DNA of 64,000 bases from a virus, in the IMG/VR virus record IMGVR_UViG_3300027754_003437, positions 84,929 to 148,928 of that record; one strand, written 5' to 3'. The position numbers and the translations under genes were made by a program. Positions 55,016 to 63,043 of the stretch are shown piece by piece (position 1 is the first letter of the stretch; each line of letters begins with the position of its first letter). The notes under the pieces are model-generated. The model saw nothing but the letters and a program-made list of their open reading frames with translations, ran no database searches and had not been told where the DNA came from.

Positions 55016-57820
55016 ATGGCGGACGCAAATCAGCAAGCACAAGAACTAGCCCAAACATTGGCCAAACTCACCGAAGAGATGGCTTTCTACGGACGGACCA
55101 CCGTTCAGTCTGAGCAGGCCAAAACAGACGCCAATATGAAGGCCAAATATGGCATCAACAACTTCTCAGCAGGTGTGGCACAGGCTAGCAATGCACTCAC
55201 AAGTCTAGGATCGGCACTGCTGGCCGGCGCCAAGTCCATGGCCGAAGGCAAAAAAGGTGCCGCTGCCATGAACGACGCACTGGGTGAATTGGCCACGGCA
55301 GCCACGGCAGCAGGTGCAGCCTTGGCCTTGATGATACCTGGCGGTATCATAGTCAAAGCCTTTGTTGCAGCCTTGACTCTGGGTGTGACAGCCATGATCA
55401 AGTTCAATCAAATGACTCTGGAGATGGTGGACAAACTGCACAAGGGTTACCAGGGTATGTACAAGGCCGGGGGCGCTGCCAGTGATGGCATGACCGGCCT
55501 GTTTGAAGATGCCAAGAAACTGGGCCTGAGCATGGGCGAACTGGATAGCTTTGTTCAGTTGGTAGCCGAAAACTCCAAAGACTTTGCCTTGTTTGCAGGA
55601 TCAGTTGGCGATGGTAGAAAACGCTTTGCAGAACTGGGTGCAGAACTTGACTCCAGCAGAGTTGGATTCTTTAATCTGGGCATGACCACCCAAGAGATCA
55701 ACTCAAGCATGGCCGGCTTTATCAAACTACAAAGCAGAGTTGGCCAGACACAAAACAAAACAACTCAAGAACTTGCTGAAAGCACCAAGAGATACATGCT
55801 TGAGCAAGATGCACTGACAAAATTGACAGGTCTGACTCGCAAAGAGCAAGAGGATGCTCGTGAAGAAATTCGCGCTCAGGAACGTTTTGCCGCCAAATTA
55901 GAAGAGTTAAGATCGCAGAACAAACACGCTGAGGCCAAGGAACTTGAAGACACTTATCTCATGATGAGAAGTCAAAACAAAAAAGCTGCTCAAGGTTTTG
56001 CTGACCTAAGCGTGGGCATGCTGGGTACAGAAGCAGCCATACAAGAATACAGAGTCAGCAATGGTAAAAGTTTAGAAGCGTCAGACCAGTTGTCAGCAGG
56101 TCTAATAAAATCGGCCGGGGCGGCGCAGATGATAGGCCGGGCACATGGCGAAACAGCAGATTCCATGCGATCATCTGCCATGTTGGGTCAATATGATAAC
56201 CTGTATGGTAGTTTTGCTGGCGACCTGGCACTAAAAGCCATGACCATGGGTGACGGCTTGGAAAAAGCCCGACTAAAAATTGATGAAGATCAAAAGAGGC
56301 AAGTGTCCGGAGCAGATGGATTGACCAAGAAGATGTCTGACTTTGTTCAGTCACAGATAAAAGCCAATGAACTCCTGGAACGTAGTATGTTGGACAATGC
56401 AGATAGAGCGATGAGCATGTCCAAGAGCATGCAAGAGGCATCCATGGCTGCTGCCAGTTCTTTGATGAAATTTGTTGAGAGAATAATGGAAGCCATCGAA
56501 GCACTGGGTGCGTTCTTGAAAAAATTAAATCCCAGTCAGAGCGCGGTGGCTACAGGCACTCAAGTAGCGGCAGCAGGCTATGGAGCTGTTAAAGGTGGTA
56601 CAATGGGATTCCAAGCCGGTAGTGCGCTCACGCTGGCTACTGGTGGTACTGGGGCACTTGCAATACCGATTCTTACAGCACTAGGTGCGCTTCTAGGCGG
56701 CGGCCTGGGATATTTTGGCAGTGGTGCTGCCATGGACGCTGTTGGCGCCCGAGCCGCAGGCGGACCAGTTGGTAAAGACACTCCTTATGTGGTGGGTGAA
56801 GAAGGGCCTGAAATTTTTGTGCCCAAAGCCGCAGGAGATATTGTGCCAAACAACAGACTTGGCGCAGGTGCTGCCATAGGTGACAACTTCTCCCAAGCCA
56901 TTGATGAGATGTACAAGGATGTAAAAAAACAAGAAAAAACACTTGATGTGGACACTGTACGTCAGAAAAAGTTTAGTGATTTGCAGAAACAATATTTTGA
57001 TATCTATGGTGGATTCATGAAAGATGTAATCGATCAAGTTGAAGATAATGATCCCAAGGATGAAAATTCAAATATAGGAAAAATGTTTAGTTCGATGTTT
57101 GGATCCATGAGTTCGCTGTCTACAGCCTTTCAAGCATCAACAAAAGGTAACATGGGTAGCGGTTCCGGACTACAAATGCCCAAGGCCACCAACATGATGG
57201 GCATGGGCGGTGGTCAGGGACTACAAGCAACATCACAGTCAGATTTAGCAAAGATGGGCTTGAATATCAAGTCAGGCGATGTACAGATTGGCGGTGCAGG
57301 TATCAGTCCCAAACTGATTGAAATGGCCAAAGCCATACAAGGCGGCGTTCCTGGGTTTGGTTATTTCTCGGCATTCAATGACAAGTTCCATCAAGAAAAA
57401 GCACCGTCTAGCAAACACACACAAGGACTGGCCGCTGACTTTACCACGGTCCGGGAACCTAGCGTAGAGGACGGAAAACAAATTACCAACTGGCTCAAAA
57501 GCATGGGTGCCAGTCTAGCCATAGACGAGTACCGCAACCCCAGTGCCAATGCTGTGGGCAAAGGACACTTCCACGTGGAGATTCCGGCATTTGAATACGG
57601 TGGTGATATACCTGCAGGCCAATTGGGCATTGCCGGAGAGAACGGCAAACCAGAAATAATTACTGGTCCAGCGTCAGTAACATCAAACAACGACATCATG
57701 GGTGCATTCAATTCCATGAATGGATTGTTAGCACAGTCGGTAGTCAAACTAGATGACCTGTTGAGAGCACAAAAAGACAACAACGATATCTCCAGCAAGA
57801 TGTTGCGTATGCAAACATAA
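55016..57820 (+). CDS. Tape-measure protein with M15-type peptidase domain (934 aa)
   Basis: The protein is long and helical, with a hydrophobic stretch near residues 90-130 (AAGAALALMIPGGIIVKAFV) and coiled coil around 270-320, as in tail tape measures. Near 575-620 it has AAGGPV and YVVGEEGPEIFVPKAAGDIV, a motif found in many tape-measure proteins. Residues 780-860 look like an M15 (VanY-type) zinc peptidase: SKHTQGLAADF with H801 and D808, and GHFHVEIP with H851/H853. It would cut peptidoglycan cross-links during DNA entry. It lies before the portal gene behind a perfect late promoter. The tape-measure role is inferred; T4 gp29 is not clearly related. Confidence 0.72.
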   Translation: MADANQQAQELAQTLAKLTEEMAFYGRTTVQSEQAKTDANMKAKYGINNFSAGVAQASNALTSLGSALLAGAKSMAEGKKGAAAMNDALGELATAATAAGAALALMIPGGIIVKAFVAALTLGVTAMIKFNQMTLEMVDKLHKGYQGMYKAGGAASDGMTGLFEDAKKLGLSMGELDSFVQLVAENSKDFALFAGSVGDGRKRFAELGAELDSSRVGFFNLGMTTQEINSSMAGFIKLQSRVGQTQNKTTQELAESTKRYMLEQDALTKLTGLTRKEQEDAREEIRAQERFAAKLEELRSQNKHAEAKELEDTYLMMRSQNKKAAQGFADLSVGMLGTEAAIQEYRVSNGKSLEASDQLSAGLIKSAGAAQMIGRAHGETADSMRSSAMLGQYDNLYGSFAGDLALKAMTMGDGLEKARLKIDEDQKRQVSGADGLTKKMSDFVQSQIKANELLERSMLDNADRAMSMSKSMQEASMAAASSLMKFVERIMEAIEALGAFLKKLNPSQSAVATGTQVAAAGYGAVKGGTMGFQAGSALTLATGGTGALAIPILTALGALLGGGLGYFGSGAAMDAVGARAAGGPVGKDTPYVVGEEGPEIFVPKAAGDIVPNNRLGAGAAIGDNFSQAIDEMYKDVKKQEKTLDVDTVRQKKFSDLQKQYFDIYGGFMKDVIDQVEDNDPKDENSNIGKMFSSMFGSMSSLSTAFQASTKGNMGSGSGLQMPKATNMMGMGGGQGLQATSQSDLAKMGLNIKSGDVQIGGAGISPKLIEMAKAIQGGVPGFGYFSAFNDKFHQEKAPSSKHTQGLAADFTTVREPSVEDGKQITNWLKSMGASLAIDEYRNPSANAVGKGHFHVEIPAFEYGGDIPAGQLGIAGENGKPEIITGPASVTSNNDIMGAFNSMNGLLAQSVVKLDDLLRAQKDNNDISSKMLRMQT

Positions 57821-57824
57821 TCAC

Positions 57825-57832
57825 GGTAAATA
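57825..57832 (+). promoter_or_regulatory. Late-promoter-like site GGTAAATA
   Basis: GGTAAATA lies 7 bases before the homing-nuclease ATG, the same string and distance as before the 49-aa gene at 15007. Confidence 0.4.
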
Positions 57833-57839
57833 AACTACT

Positions 57840-58349
57840 ATGGCAGATAATATTTTTTATGTTTATCAATATATCAATGAAGATGGGCAACCTTACTATA
57901 TTGGAAAAGGTTCGGGTAAACGTATTGATAGACCGCATACCAGCACATTATTGCCACCAAAAGAACGACGTGTTATTATAAAAGACGGATTATCAAACGA
58001 AGAAGCAAAACAACTTGAAGGCAATCTCATTACCAAATATAAGAGAAAACTTGATGGTGGCATTCTAGATAATATCAAAATAAATCAATGGGCTTGTGCA
58101 GTAGGGTGGAAACATTCTGAAGAAGCCAAAAGAAAAATTAGTGAGGGCAATCGTGGAAAGAAACGCACTCCTGAACAATGTAAAAACTATAAAGGCACAG
58201 TGACCGCTGAACATCGAGAAAAAGTTAGACAGGCTAATTTAGGACGTCCGTACGATCCAGTACGATCAGCAAAAATATCGGCTACTTTAAAACGTTATTT
58301 TGCAGAACGCAAAGAAAGTAAATTAATGCAGGAACAAAAGAATGGCTGA
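57840..58349 (+). CDS. GIY-YIG homing endonuclease with NUMOD-like tail (169 aa)
   Basis: The N-terminus FYVYQYINEDGQPYYIGKGS (residues 6-25) is a GIY-YIG core, and EEAKQLEGNLI holds the catalytic Glu region. The C-terminal half has two DNA-binding repeats of NUMOD3 type: HSEEAKRKISEGNRGKKRTP and TAEHREKVRQANLGRP. Such free-standing genes insert next to conserved phage genes and cut phages that lack them. It overlaps the portal start by 8 bases. The A/T-rich composition differs from the flanking structural genes, in line with recent invasion. Confidence 0.87.
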   Translation: MADNIFYVYQYINEDGQPYYIGKGSGKRIDRPHTSTLLPPKERRVIIKDGLSNEEAKQLEGNLITKYKRKLDGGILDNIKINQWACAVGWKHSEEAKRKISEGNRGKKRTPEQCKNYKGTVTAEHREKVRQANLGRPYDPVRSAKISATLKRYFAERKESKLMQEQKNG

Positions 58350-60135
58350 AAACGAAAAAACTAAAGGGTCGTGGCGAAAGTATTTCAAGGTTGCAGACAA
58401 CTCTGGAACAATGAGTCCTATATCAGGCTCAAATCAATTTGGTTTACCAAACTATCCTCGGAATGACGGCAACGGATCAGCGTCTGCTCAGGCAGACTTT
58501 GTGTTTCGCAACTATGCAAGCCGACTACCAGAAGTATACTCAGGCCACCCCAATCGTGTGGAACGCTACAACCAGTATGAAAACATGGACATGGATTCTG
58601 AAGTCAATGCCTGTTTGGACATCATTGCTGAGTTCTCCACACAACTGAGTGAAACCAACGGCACACCGTTTGACGTAAAATACAACGACAAGCCCACTGA
58701 TCATGAGATTGAAATTATCAAGAAGCAGATGCAACAGTGGGTCAAACTGAACAAACTAGACCAGCGTATCTTTAAACTGTTCCGCAACACCATCAAGTAT
58801 GGGGATCAAGTGTTTGTGCGTGATCCAGAAACATTTGAAATGTACTGGGTTGACATGAGCAAGATCATGCGTATCATTGTGAACGAATCAGAAGGCAAGC
58901 GCCCGGAACAATACGTTATTCGTGACATCAACCCCAACTTTCAAAACATGACTGTGGCAGCCAAGACCACCACAGACTACATGACCAATCCTGTGACAGG
59001 TACCATATCAGGCAGTTCAAACTACACCATGCCCAACGGCGGTGCTGGGGGCGGCGTGGGCAACAGCAGATTCATGCAGGCTATGAACGAAGCCACAATT
59101 GATGCCAAGCACGTGGTGCATTGCAGCCTGAACGAAGGACTGGATGTGTTTTGGCCGTTTGGCCGCAGTATACTGGAACAGATTTACAAGGTTTACAAAC
59201 AGAAAGAACTCTTAGAAGATGCTATTCTTATCTATCGTGTGAGCCGTGCGCCTGAGCGCAGAGTGTTCAAAATTGACGTGGGCAACATGCCCAGTCACCT
59301 GGCCATGCAGTTTGTGGAACGTGTGAAAAACGAAATGCATCAACGCCGAATCCCTACCATGACAGGTGGTGGACAAAACATGATGGATTCCAGTTATAAT
59401 CCGCTGTCAATCAACGAAGATTACTTCTTTCCCCAGGGACAAGACGGACGTGGCTCGTCAGTAGATGTACTGCAAGGCGGTGCAAATCTAGGCGAAATTG
59501 ACGATTTAAAATACTTCAACAACAAGATGGCACGTGGTTTACGTGTGCCATCAAGTTACTTGCCCACTGGACCTGACGACTCAGACCGTGCTTTGAGCGA
59601 CGGAAAAGTTGGCACAGCCTTGATACAAGAGTATAGATTCAACCAGTATTGTGAACGTTTACAGGCCTTGATTGCTCAGAAACTAGACGACGAATTCAAG
59701 ATGTTCTTGAAGTGGCGCGGGTTTAACATAGACTCGGGCCTGTTTAGCCTGGGCTTTAATGCACCTCAAAACTTTGCCAGTTACCGTCAAAGTGAACTGG
59801 ATAACACACGTATACAGGCGTTTATGCAGTTGGAACCACTGCCCTACATGTCAAAACGCTTCTTGCTCGAACGATTCTTGGGCCTGACCGAAGGCGAAAT
59901 CAAAGAAAACGAAGACATGTGGCGTGAAGAACGTGAAGATCCTGAACTTAAAGTTGCCGGCAGCGATCTACGTGCTGTGGGTATCAGTCCAGGCGCCATG
60001 CAAACAGACATTGAAACTGGCGAAGAAATTGCTCAAATGGAGCCAGCAGGTGTGGGCACACCTGAAGTTGGGTCTGCACCAGCAGGTCCTGTGGTACCCG
60101 GAGGCGTGGGTGGCGCAGGCGCCCCGGCAGCATAA
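58342..60135 (+). CDS. 20: Portal protein gp20 (597 aa)
   Basis: gp20 forms the dodecameric ring at the capsid vertex through which DNA is packaged. The sequence carries the conserved blocks YENMDMDSEVNACLDIIAEF, then FKLFRNTIKYGDQVFVRDPE, VHCSLNEGLDVFWPFGRSIL and RVSRAPERRVFKIDVGNMPS, found in gp20 of T4-like phages and used as a marker gene for them. T4 gp20 is 524 aa; the extra length is a Gly-rich insertion near 215-240 and a Pro/Ala/Gly-rich C-terminal tail. It is followed by the prohead core genes in T4 order. Confidence 0.95.
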   Translation: MAENEKTKGSWRKYFKVADNSGTMSPISGSNQFGLPNYPRNDGNGSASAQADFVFRNYASRLPEVYSGHPNRVERYNQYENMDMDSEVNACLDIIAEFSTQLSETNGTPFDVKYNDKPTDHEIEIIKKQMQQWVKLNKLDQRIFKLFRNTIKYGDQVFVRDPETFEMYWVDMSKIMRIIVNESEGKRPEQYVIRDINPNFQNMTVAAKTTTDYMTNPVTGTISGSSNYTMPNGGAGGGVGNSRFMQAMNEATIDAKHVVHCSLNEGLDVFWPFGRSILEQIYKVYKQKELLEDAILIYRVSRAPERRVFKIDVGNMPSHLAMQFVERVKNEMHQRRIPTMTGGGQNMMDSSYNPLSINEDYFFPQGQDGRGSSVDVLQGGANLGEIDDLKYFNNKMARGLRVPSSYLPTGPDDSDRALSDGKVGTALIQEYRFNQYCERLQALIAQKLDDEFKMFLKWRGFNIDSGLFSLGFNAPQNFASYRQSELDNTRIQAFMQLEPLPYMSKRFLLERFLGLTEGEIKENEDMWREEREDPELKVAGSDLRAVGISPGAMQTDIETGEEIAQMEPAGVGTPEVGSAPAGPVVPGGVGGAGAPAA

Positions 60136-60138
60136 ATA
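60131..60138 (+). promoter_or_regulatory. Late-promoter-like site CATAAATA at the portal stop
   Basis: CATAAATA includes the TAA stop of the portal gene and ends 5 bases before the ATG of gene 67. It may be functional (near-leaderless start) or a by-product of the stop codon context. Confidence 0.35.
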
Positions 60139-60143
60139 TTCAT

Positions 60144-60365
60144 ATGATACTACATGAATTTTGGCACAAAGATCCTGAAGCCTATCAGGACCTTGCACAA
60201 GACAACAGCCAAACACAACTGGGCGATCTGCGTAAAACGCATCTAACCTTGCGTCAGTTAAACAAACTGCGCCGGATGAATGATGTGCGCACAGTTGAAT
60301 ACAAGGAAAAACTCAAACTAGTGCGTCAGCAGTATGCACCTGCTCCTGAAGCACCGGCGATGTAA
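60144..60365 (+). CDS. 67: Prohead core protein gp67-like (73 aa)
   Basis: The position between portal and the acidic gp68-like gene is that of T4 gene 67, a small internal scaffold protein (80 aa). The sequence is a short charged helical protein with LRKTHLTLRQLNKLRRMNDV (residues 28-47) and EYKEKLKLVRQQY, a pattern I associate with the small protein that follows gp20 in aquatic T4-like phages. The N-terminus HEFWHKDPEAYQDL is Trp/His-containing. Assignment rests on position and helical character more than on close similarity to T4. Confidence 0.6.
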   Translation: MILHEFWHKDPEAYQDLAQDNSQTQLGDLRKTHLTLRQLNKLRRMNDVRTVEYKEKLKLVRQQYAPAPEAPAM

Positions 60366-60411
60366 TTTATCGCCATTTTGGCCCCATAAACCGCTAGTTT
60401 TTCTCCTAGTG

Positions 60412-60419
60412 TGTAAATA
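60412..60419 (+). promoter_or_regulatory. Late-promoter-like site TGTAAATA
   Basis: TGTAAATA lies 31 bases before the ATG of gene 68, in the 85-base gap after gene 67. A TAGGAG ribosome site follows near 60439. The flanking AAATAACAT is shared with the site at 43488. Confidence 0.45.
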
Positions 60420-60450
60420 ACATTACACTTTAACCTATAGGAGTTTCCTT

Positions 60451-61284
60451 ATGAACAGATTTGAACAATTGATCGAATACGTGATCAATGATGAAGACGC
60501 AAAAGCTCGCGAACTTTTCCATGACATCGTTGTGGCCAAGAGTCGTGAGATTTACGAAAACTTGATGCAAGAAGAAGCCGACGAGGACCTTGACGAGTCC
60601 GAAGAAGAAGAACTTGATGAAGATGCCATGGGCGGCGACGCCAGTGATGACTTGATCGACAACATCGAAGCCGATGAAGAGCAAGACATGAGCATGGAAG
60701 GCGAAGAATCAGACGCTGAGTTTGATGACGGCGCTGAAGAAGCCGGCGATGATCTTACTCATGACATCGAAGACATGCATGACGAAGGTGGTGGAGAGCC
60801 AGCATCTAAAGACGACATCCTCAACTTAGAAGACAAATTGGACCAGTTGATGGCCGAATTTGAAGACCTAATGGGCGGCGACGACATGGGTGATGGCGAC
60901 GGTTTTGGTCCAGAAGAAGGCGGCGACGCAATTGAAATGGACGACACAGGCGAAATGCAGCCAGGCATGATGGAAGCAATTTCATTGAAAGCCGCTCCAA
61001 AGCCAGTTACATCTGAAGAAGGTGGCGTTAACAAGAAGTCCACAGTGAGTGCAAATTCAGGTGCAAAAGGTCCAATTGGCAGCACAGTCAAGCCAGTACA
61101 CGCAGGTGGCGAAGGCGGTGGCAAGCATGATGCTCCGGGCGCTTACAGCAACCAGACTAAAGACTTGATCGGCAAAGTTGGTAATACACCAGCCCAAGGT
61201 TCACAAAAACCAAGCCCAGCAACCAAGCCACACTTGGCACAAGCAACAGGTGTTAACACAAAGAGCCCAGTTGCTCGCAGTTAA
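60451..61284 (+). CDS. 68: Prohead core protein gp68-like (277 aa)
   Basis: This is the T4 gene 68 slot. The first 45 residues, MNRFEQLIEYVINDEDAKAR with FHDIVVAKSREIYENLMQEE, form a helical segment typical of the family. Residues 45-150 are extremely acidic with runs of Asp and Glu, as in internal head core proteins that are removed or cleaved during maturation. The C-terminal 110 residues are basic and Gly/Lys/Pro-rich, repeating SANSGAKGP and KPVHAGGEGGGK-type segments, longer than in T4 (141 aa). A role in scaffold assembly is likely. Confidence 0.72.
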   Translation: MNRFEQLIEYVINDEDAKARELFHDIVVAKSREIYENLMQEEADEDLDESEEEELDEDAMGGDASDDLIDNIEADEEQDMSMEGEESDAEFDDGAEEAGDDLTHDIEDMHDEGGGEPASKDDILNLEDKLDQLMAEFEDLMGGDDMGDGDGFGPEEGGDAIEMDDTGEMQPGMMEAISLKAAPKPVTSEEGGVNKKSTVSANSGAKGPIGSTVKPVHAGGEGGGKHDAPGAYSNQTKDLIGKVGNTPAQGSQKPSPATKPHLAQATGVNTKSPVARS

Positions 61285-61287
61285 TAC

Positions 61288-61923
61288 ATGAAAACACTAA
61301 GAGAACAACTTACCTTTAATCAGGCCAACATCCAGGTTCTAGAAGAATCTGGACCGGATGGTCACGGTAAAAATCTCTATTTAAAAGGCATCTGTATTGA
61401 AGGCAACAAGCGCAATGCAAATGACCGCGTCTACCCCATGCATGAAATCAGCAAAGCAGTAAACACAATTAATGAGCAAATCAAAAGTGGTAACTCAGTG
61501 TTAGGTGAAGTGGATCATCCGGATGATTTGAAAATTAATCTAGACCGTGTGTGTCACAGCGTTGAAGGTATGTGGATGGAAGGCGATACCGGATGTGGAA
61601 AGTTAAAGATTTTACCAACCCCAATGGGCGAGTTGATCAAGACACTGTTAACATCAGGTATAAAACTTGGAGTTTCAAGTCGTGGCAGCGGCAACGTTGA
61701 CGACAGAACAGGACATGTAAGTGACTTCGAAATAGTCACTATAGATGTAGTTGCTCAACCCAGCGCACCCAATGCATACCCTAAAGCAATATATGAAAGT
61801 CTCATGAACATGAAGTACGGACATAGACTGTTAGAGGTAGCCAAGGAAGCAGGCGAAAACAACAAAGTGCAGAAGTATCTCAAGAATGAAGTTGTAAAAC
61901 TCATCAGAGAACTCAAGATCTAA
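61288..61923 (+). CDS. 21: Prohead protease gp21 (211 aa)
   Basis: gp21 is the serine protease (U9/herpes assemblin-like fold) that cleaves scaffold and capsid proteins before DNA packaging. Motifs: KGICIEGNKRNANDRVYP at residues 33-50, GEVDHPDD with the catalytic His at 77, and LGVSSRGSG with the catalytic Ser at 130 or 131, followed by FEIVTIDVVAQPSAP. Length equals T4 gp21 (212 aa). It lies between gp68-like and scaffold genes with only 3 and 13 bases of spacing. Confidence 0.95.
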   Translation: MKTLREQLTFNQANIQVLEESGPDGHGKNLYLKGICIEGNKRNANDRVYPMHEISKAVNTINEQIKSGNSVLGEVDHPDDLKINLDRVCHSVEGMWMEGDTGCGKLKILPTPMGELIKTLLTSGIKLGVSSRGSGNVDDRTGHVSDFEIVTIDVVAQPSAPNAYPKAIYESLMNMKYGHRLLEVAKEAGENNKVQKYLKNEVVKLIRELKI

Positions 61924-61936
61924 GGAGAATCTACTA

Positions 61937-63025
61937 ATGTTAGATGCAATCAAACCATTGCTAGATAGCGACCTGATCACCGAGGAAACTCGTACAGAGA
62001 TCACAGAAGCTTGGGAAGCCAAGTTAAGTGAGGCTCGTGAACAGGCTCGTGCAGAACTACGTGAAGAGTTCGCACAACGCTATGAGCATGACAAGACAGT
62101 GATGGTAGAGGCTTTGGATAAAATGGTAACAGAAGGTTTGGCCTCAGAAATTGCCCAGGTAGCCGCTGAAAAGCGCAACTTGAGTGAAGACCGTGTCCGT
62201 TTCCAACACAAGATCAAAGAGTCAGCACAGAAGTTTAACGGCTTCTTGGTGACCAAACTTGCAGAAGAAATTGGCGAATTGCGCAAAGACCGTCGGATGC
62301 ACACAGAAGGACTAGCAAAACTAGAAAACTTCATGGTGCATGCATTGGCTCGTGAAATTCAAGAGTTTGCCGCAGACAAACGTGACGTAGTGGAAACAAA
62401 AGTCCGCTTGGTCCGTGAAGCTCGTGCAAAACTTGAAACACTCAAAACACGTTTCGTAAAAGAAAGTGCAGAGAAAATGAGTCAGGCTGTTAGCCGTCAT
62501 CTAAAGACAGAACTTTCACAATTGCAAGAAGACATCCGAATTGCTCGCGAGAACAATTTTGGTCGTCGTATCTTTGAAGCATACGCAAGTGAATTTGGTG
62601 CTACTCACCTAAATGAGAAAGCAGAAGTTCGCAAGTTGTATAGTGCATTGTCACGCCGTGACAAGCAATTGGCGGAAGCCATCCGACTCGCACAACGAGC
62701 CAAAGTCGTTGTGGAGTCAAAAGAACGTGAAATACGTATAATCAAAGAATCCAATGAGCGCGAAAGCACCATGGAAATGTTGCTTGCACCTCTTAATAAA
62801 GAGAAGCAAGATGTTATGCGTAATTTGCTTGAAAGCGTACAGACAACCCGTTTGAAAAACGCATTCGAAAAGTATCTGCCAGCAGTATTGGAAGACCGCT
62901 CTGTAAAAGCCTCAAAAGTGATTACAGAAAACGTTTCAGTAGCAACTGGGGATAAATCTGTTCCAAGTGGTCAGCAGGAAGATCGCAGTAATGTGATCGA
63001 CTTAAAGCGCCTGGCAGGGTTATAA
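61937..63025 (+). CDS. 22: Major prohead scaffold protein gp22 (362 aa)
   Basis: The protein is almost entirely helical and charged, with LLDSDLITEETRTEITEAWE at the start and long Glu/Lys/Arg/Ala heptads such as AQVAAEKRNLSEDRVRFQHK. gp22 forms the core around which gp23 assembles and is then digested by gp21. The position between gp21 and gp23 and the length (T4 gp22, 269 aa, longer in aquatic relatives) agree. A strong AAGGAG ribosome site precedes the ATG by 9 bases. Several potential gp21 cleavage motifs of the (L/I)xE type occur. Confidence 0.92.
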   Translation: MLDAIKPLLDSDLITEETRTEITEAWEAKLSEAREQARAELREEFAQRYEHDKTVMVEALDKMVTEGLASEIAQVAAEKRNLSEDRVRFQHKIKESAQKFNGFLVTKLAEEIGELRKDRRMHTEGLAKLENFMVHALAREIQEFAADKRDVVETKVRLVREARAKLETLKTRFVKESAEKMSQAVSRHLKTELSQLQEDIRIARENNFGRRIFEAYASEFGATHLNEKAEVRKLYSALSRRDKQLAEAIRLAQRAKVVVESKEREIRIIKESNERESTMEMLLAPLNKEKQDVMRNLLESVQTTRLKNAFEKYLPAVLEDRSVKASKVITENVSVATGDKSVPSGQQEDRSNVIDLKRLAGL

Positions 63026-63032
63026 TTAAATA
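63025..63032 (+). promoter_or_regulatory. Late-promoter-like site ATTAAATA before gp23
   Basis: ATTAAATA overlaps the last base of the gp22 stop and lies 11 bases before the gp23 ATG, followed by AAGGAG. It fits the NNTAAATA pattern of this window; T4 gene 23 also has a late promoter. Confidence 0.4.
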
Positions 63033-63043
63033 AGGAGACTTAA

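Noticed and set aside
60131-60138. Treating every TAAATA string as a promoter
   Set aside because: Several such strings lie inside genes (for example near 28831), so only those directly before genes were listed, with lower confidence when the match is imperfect.
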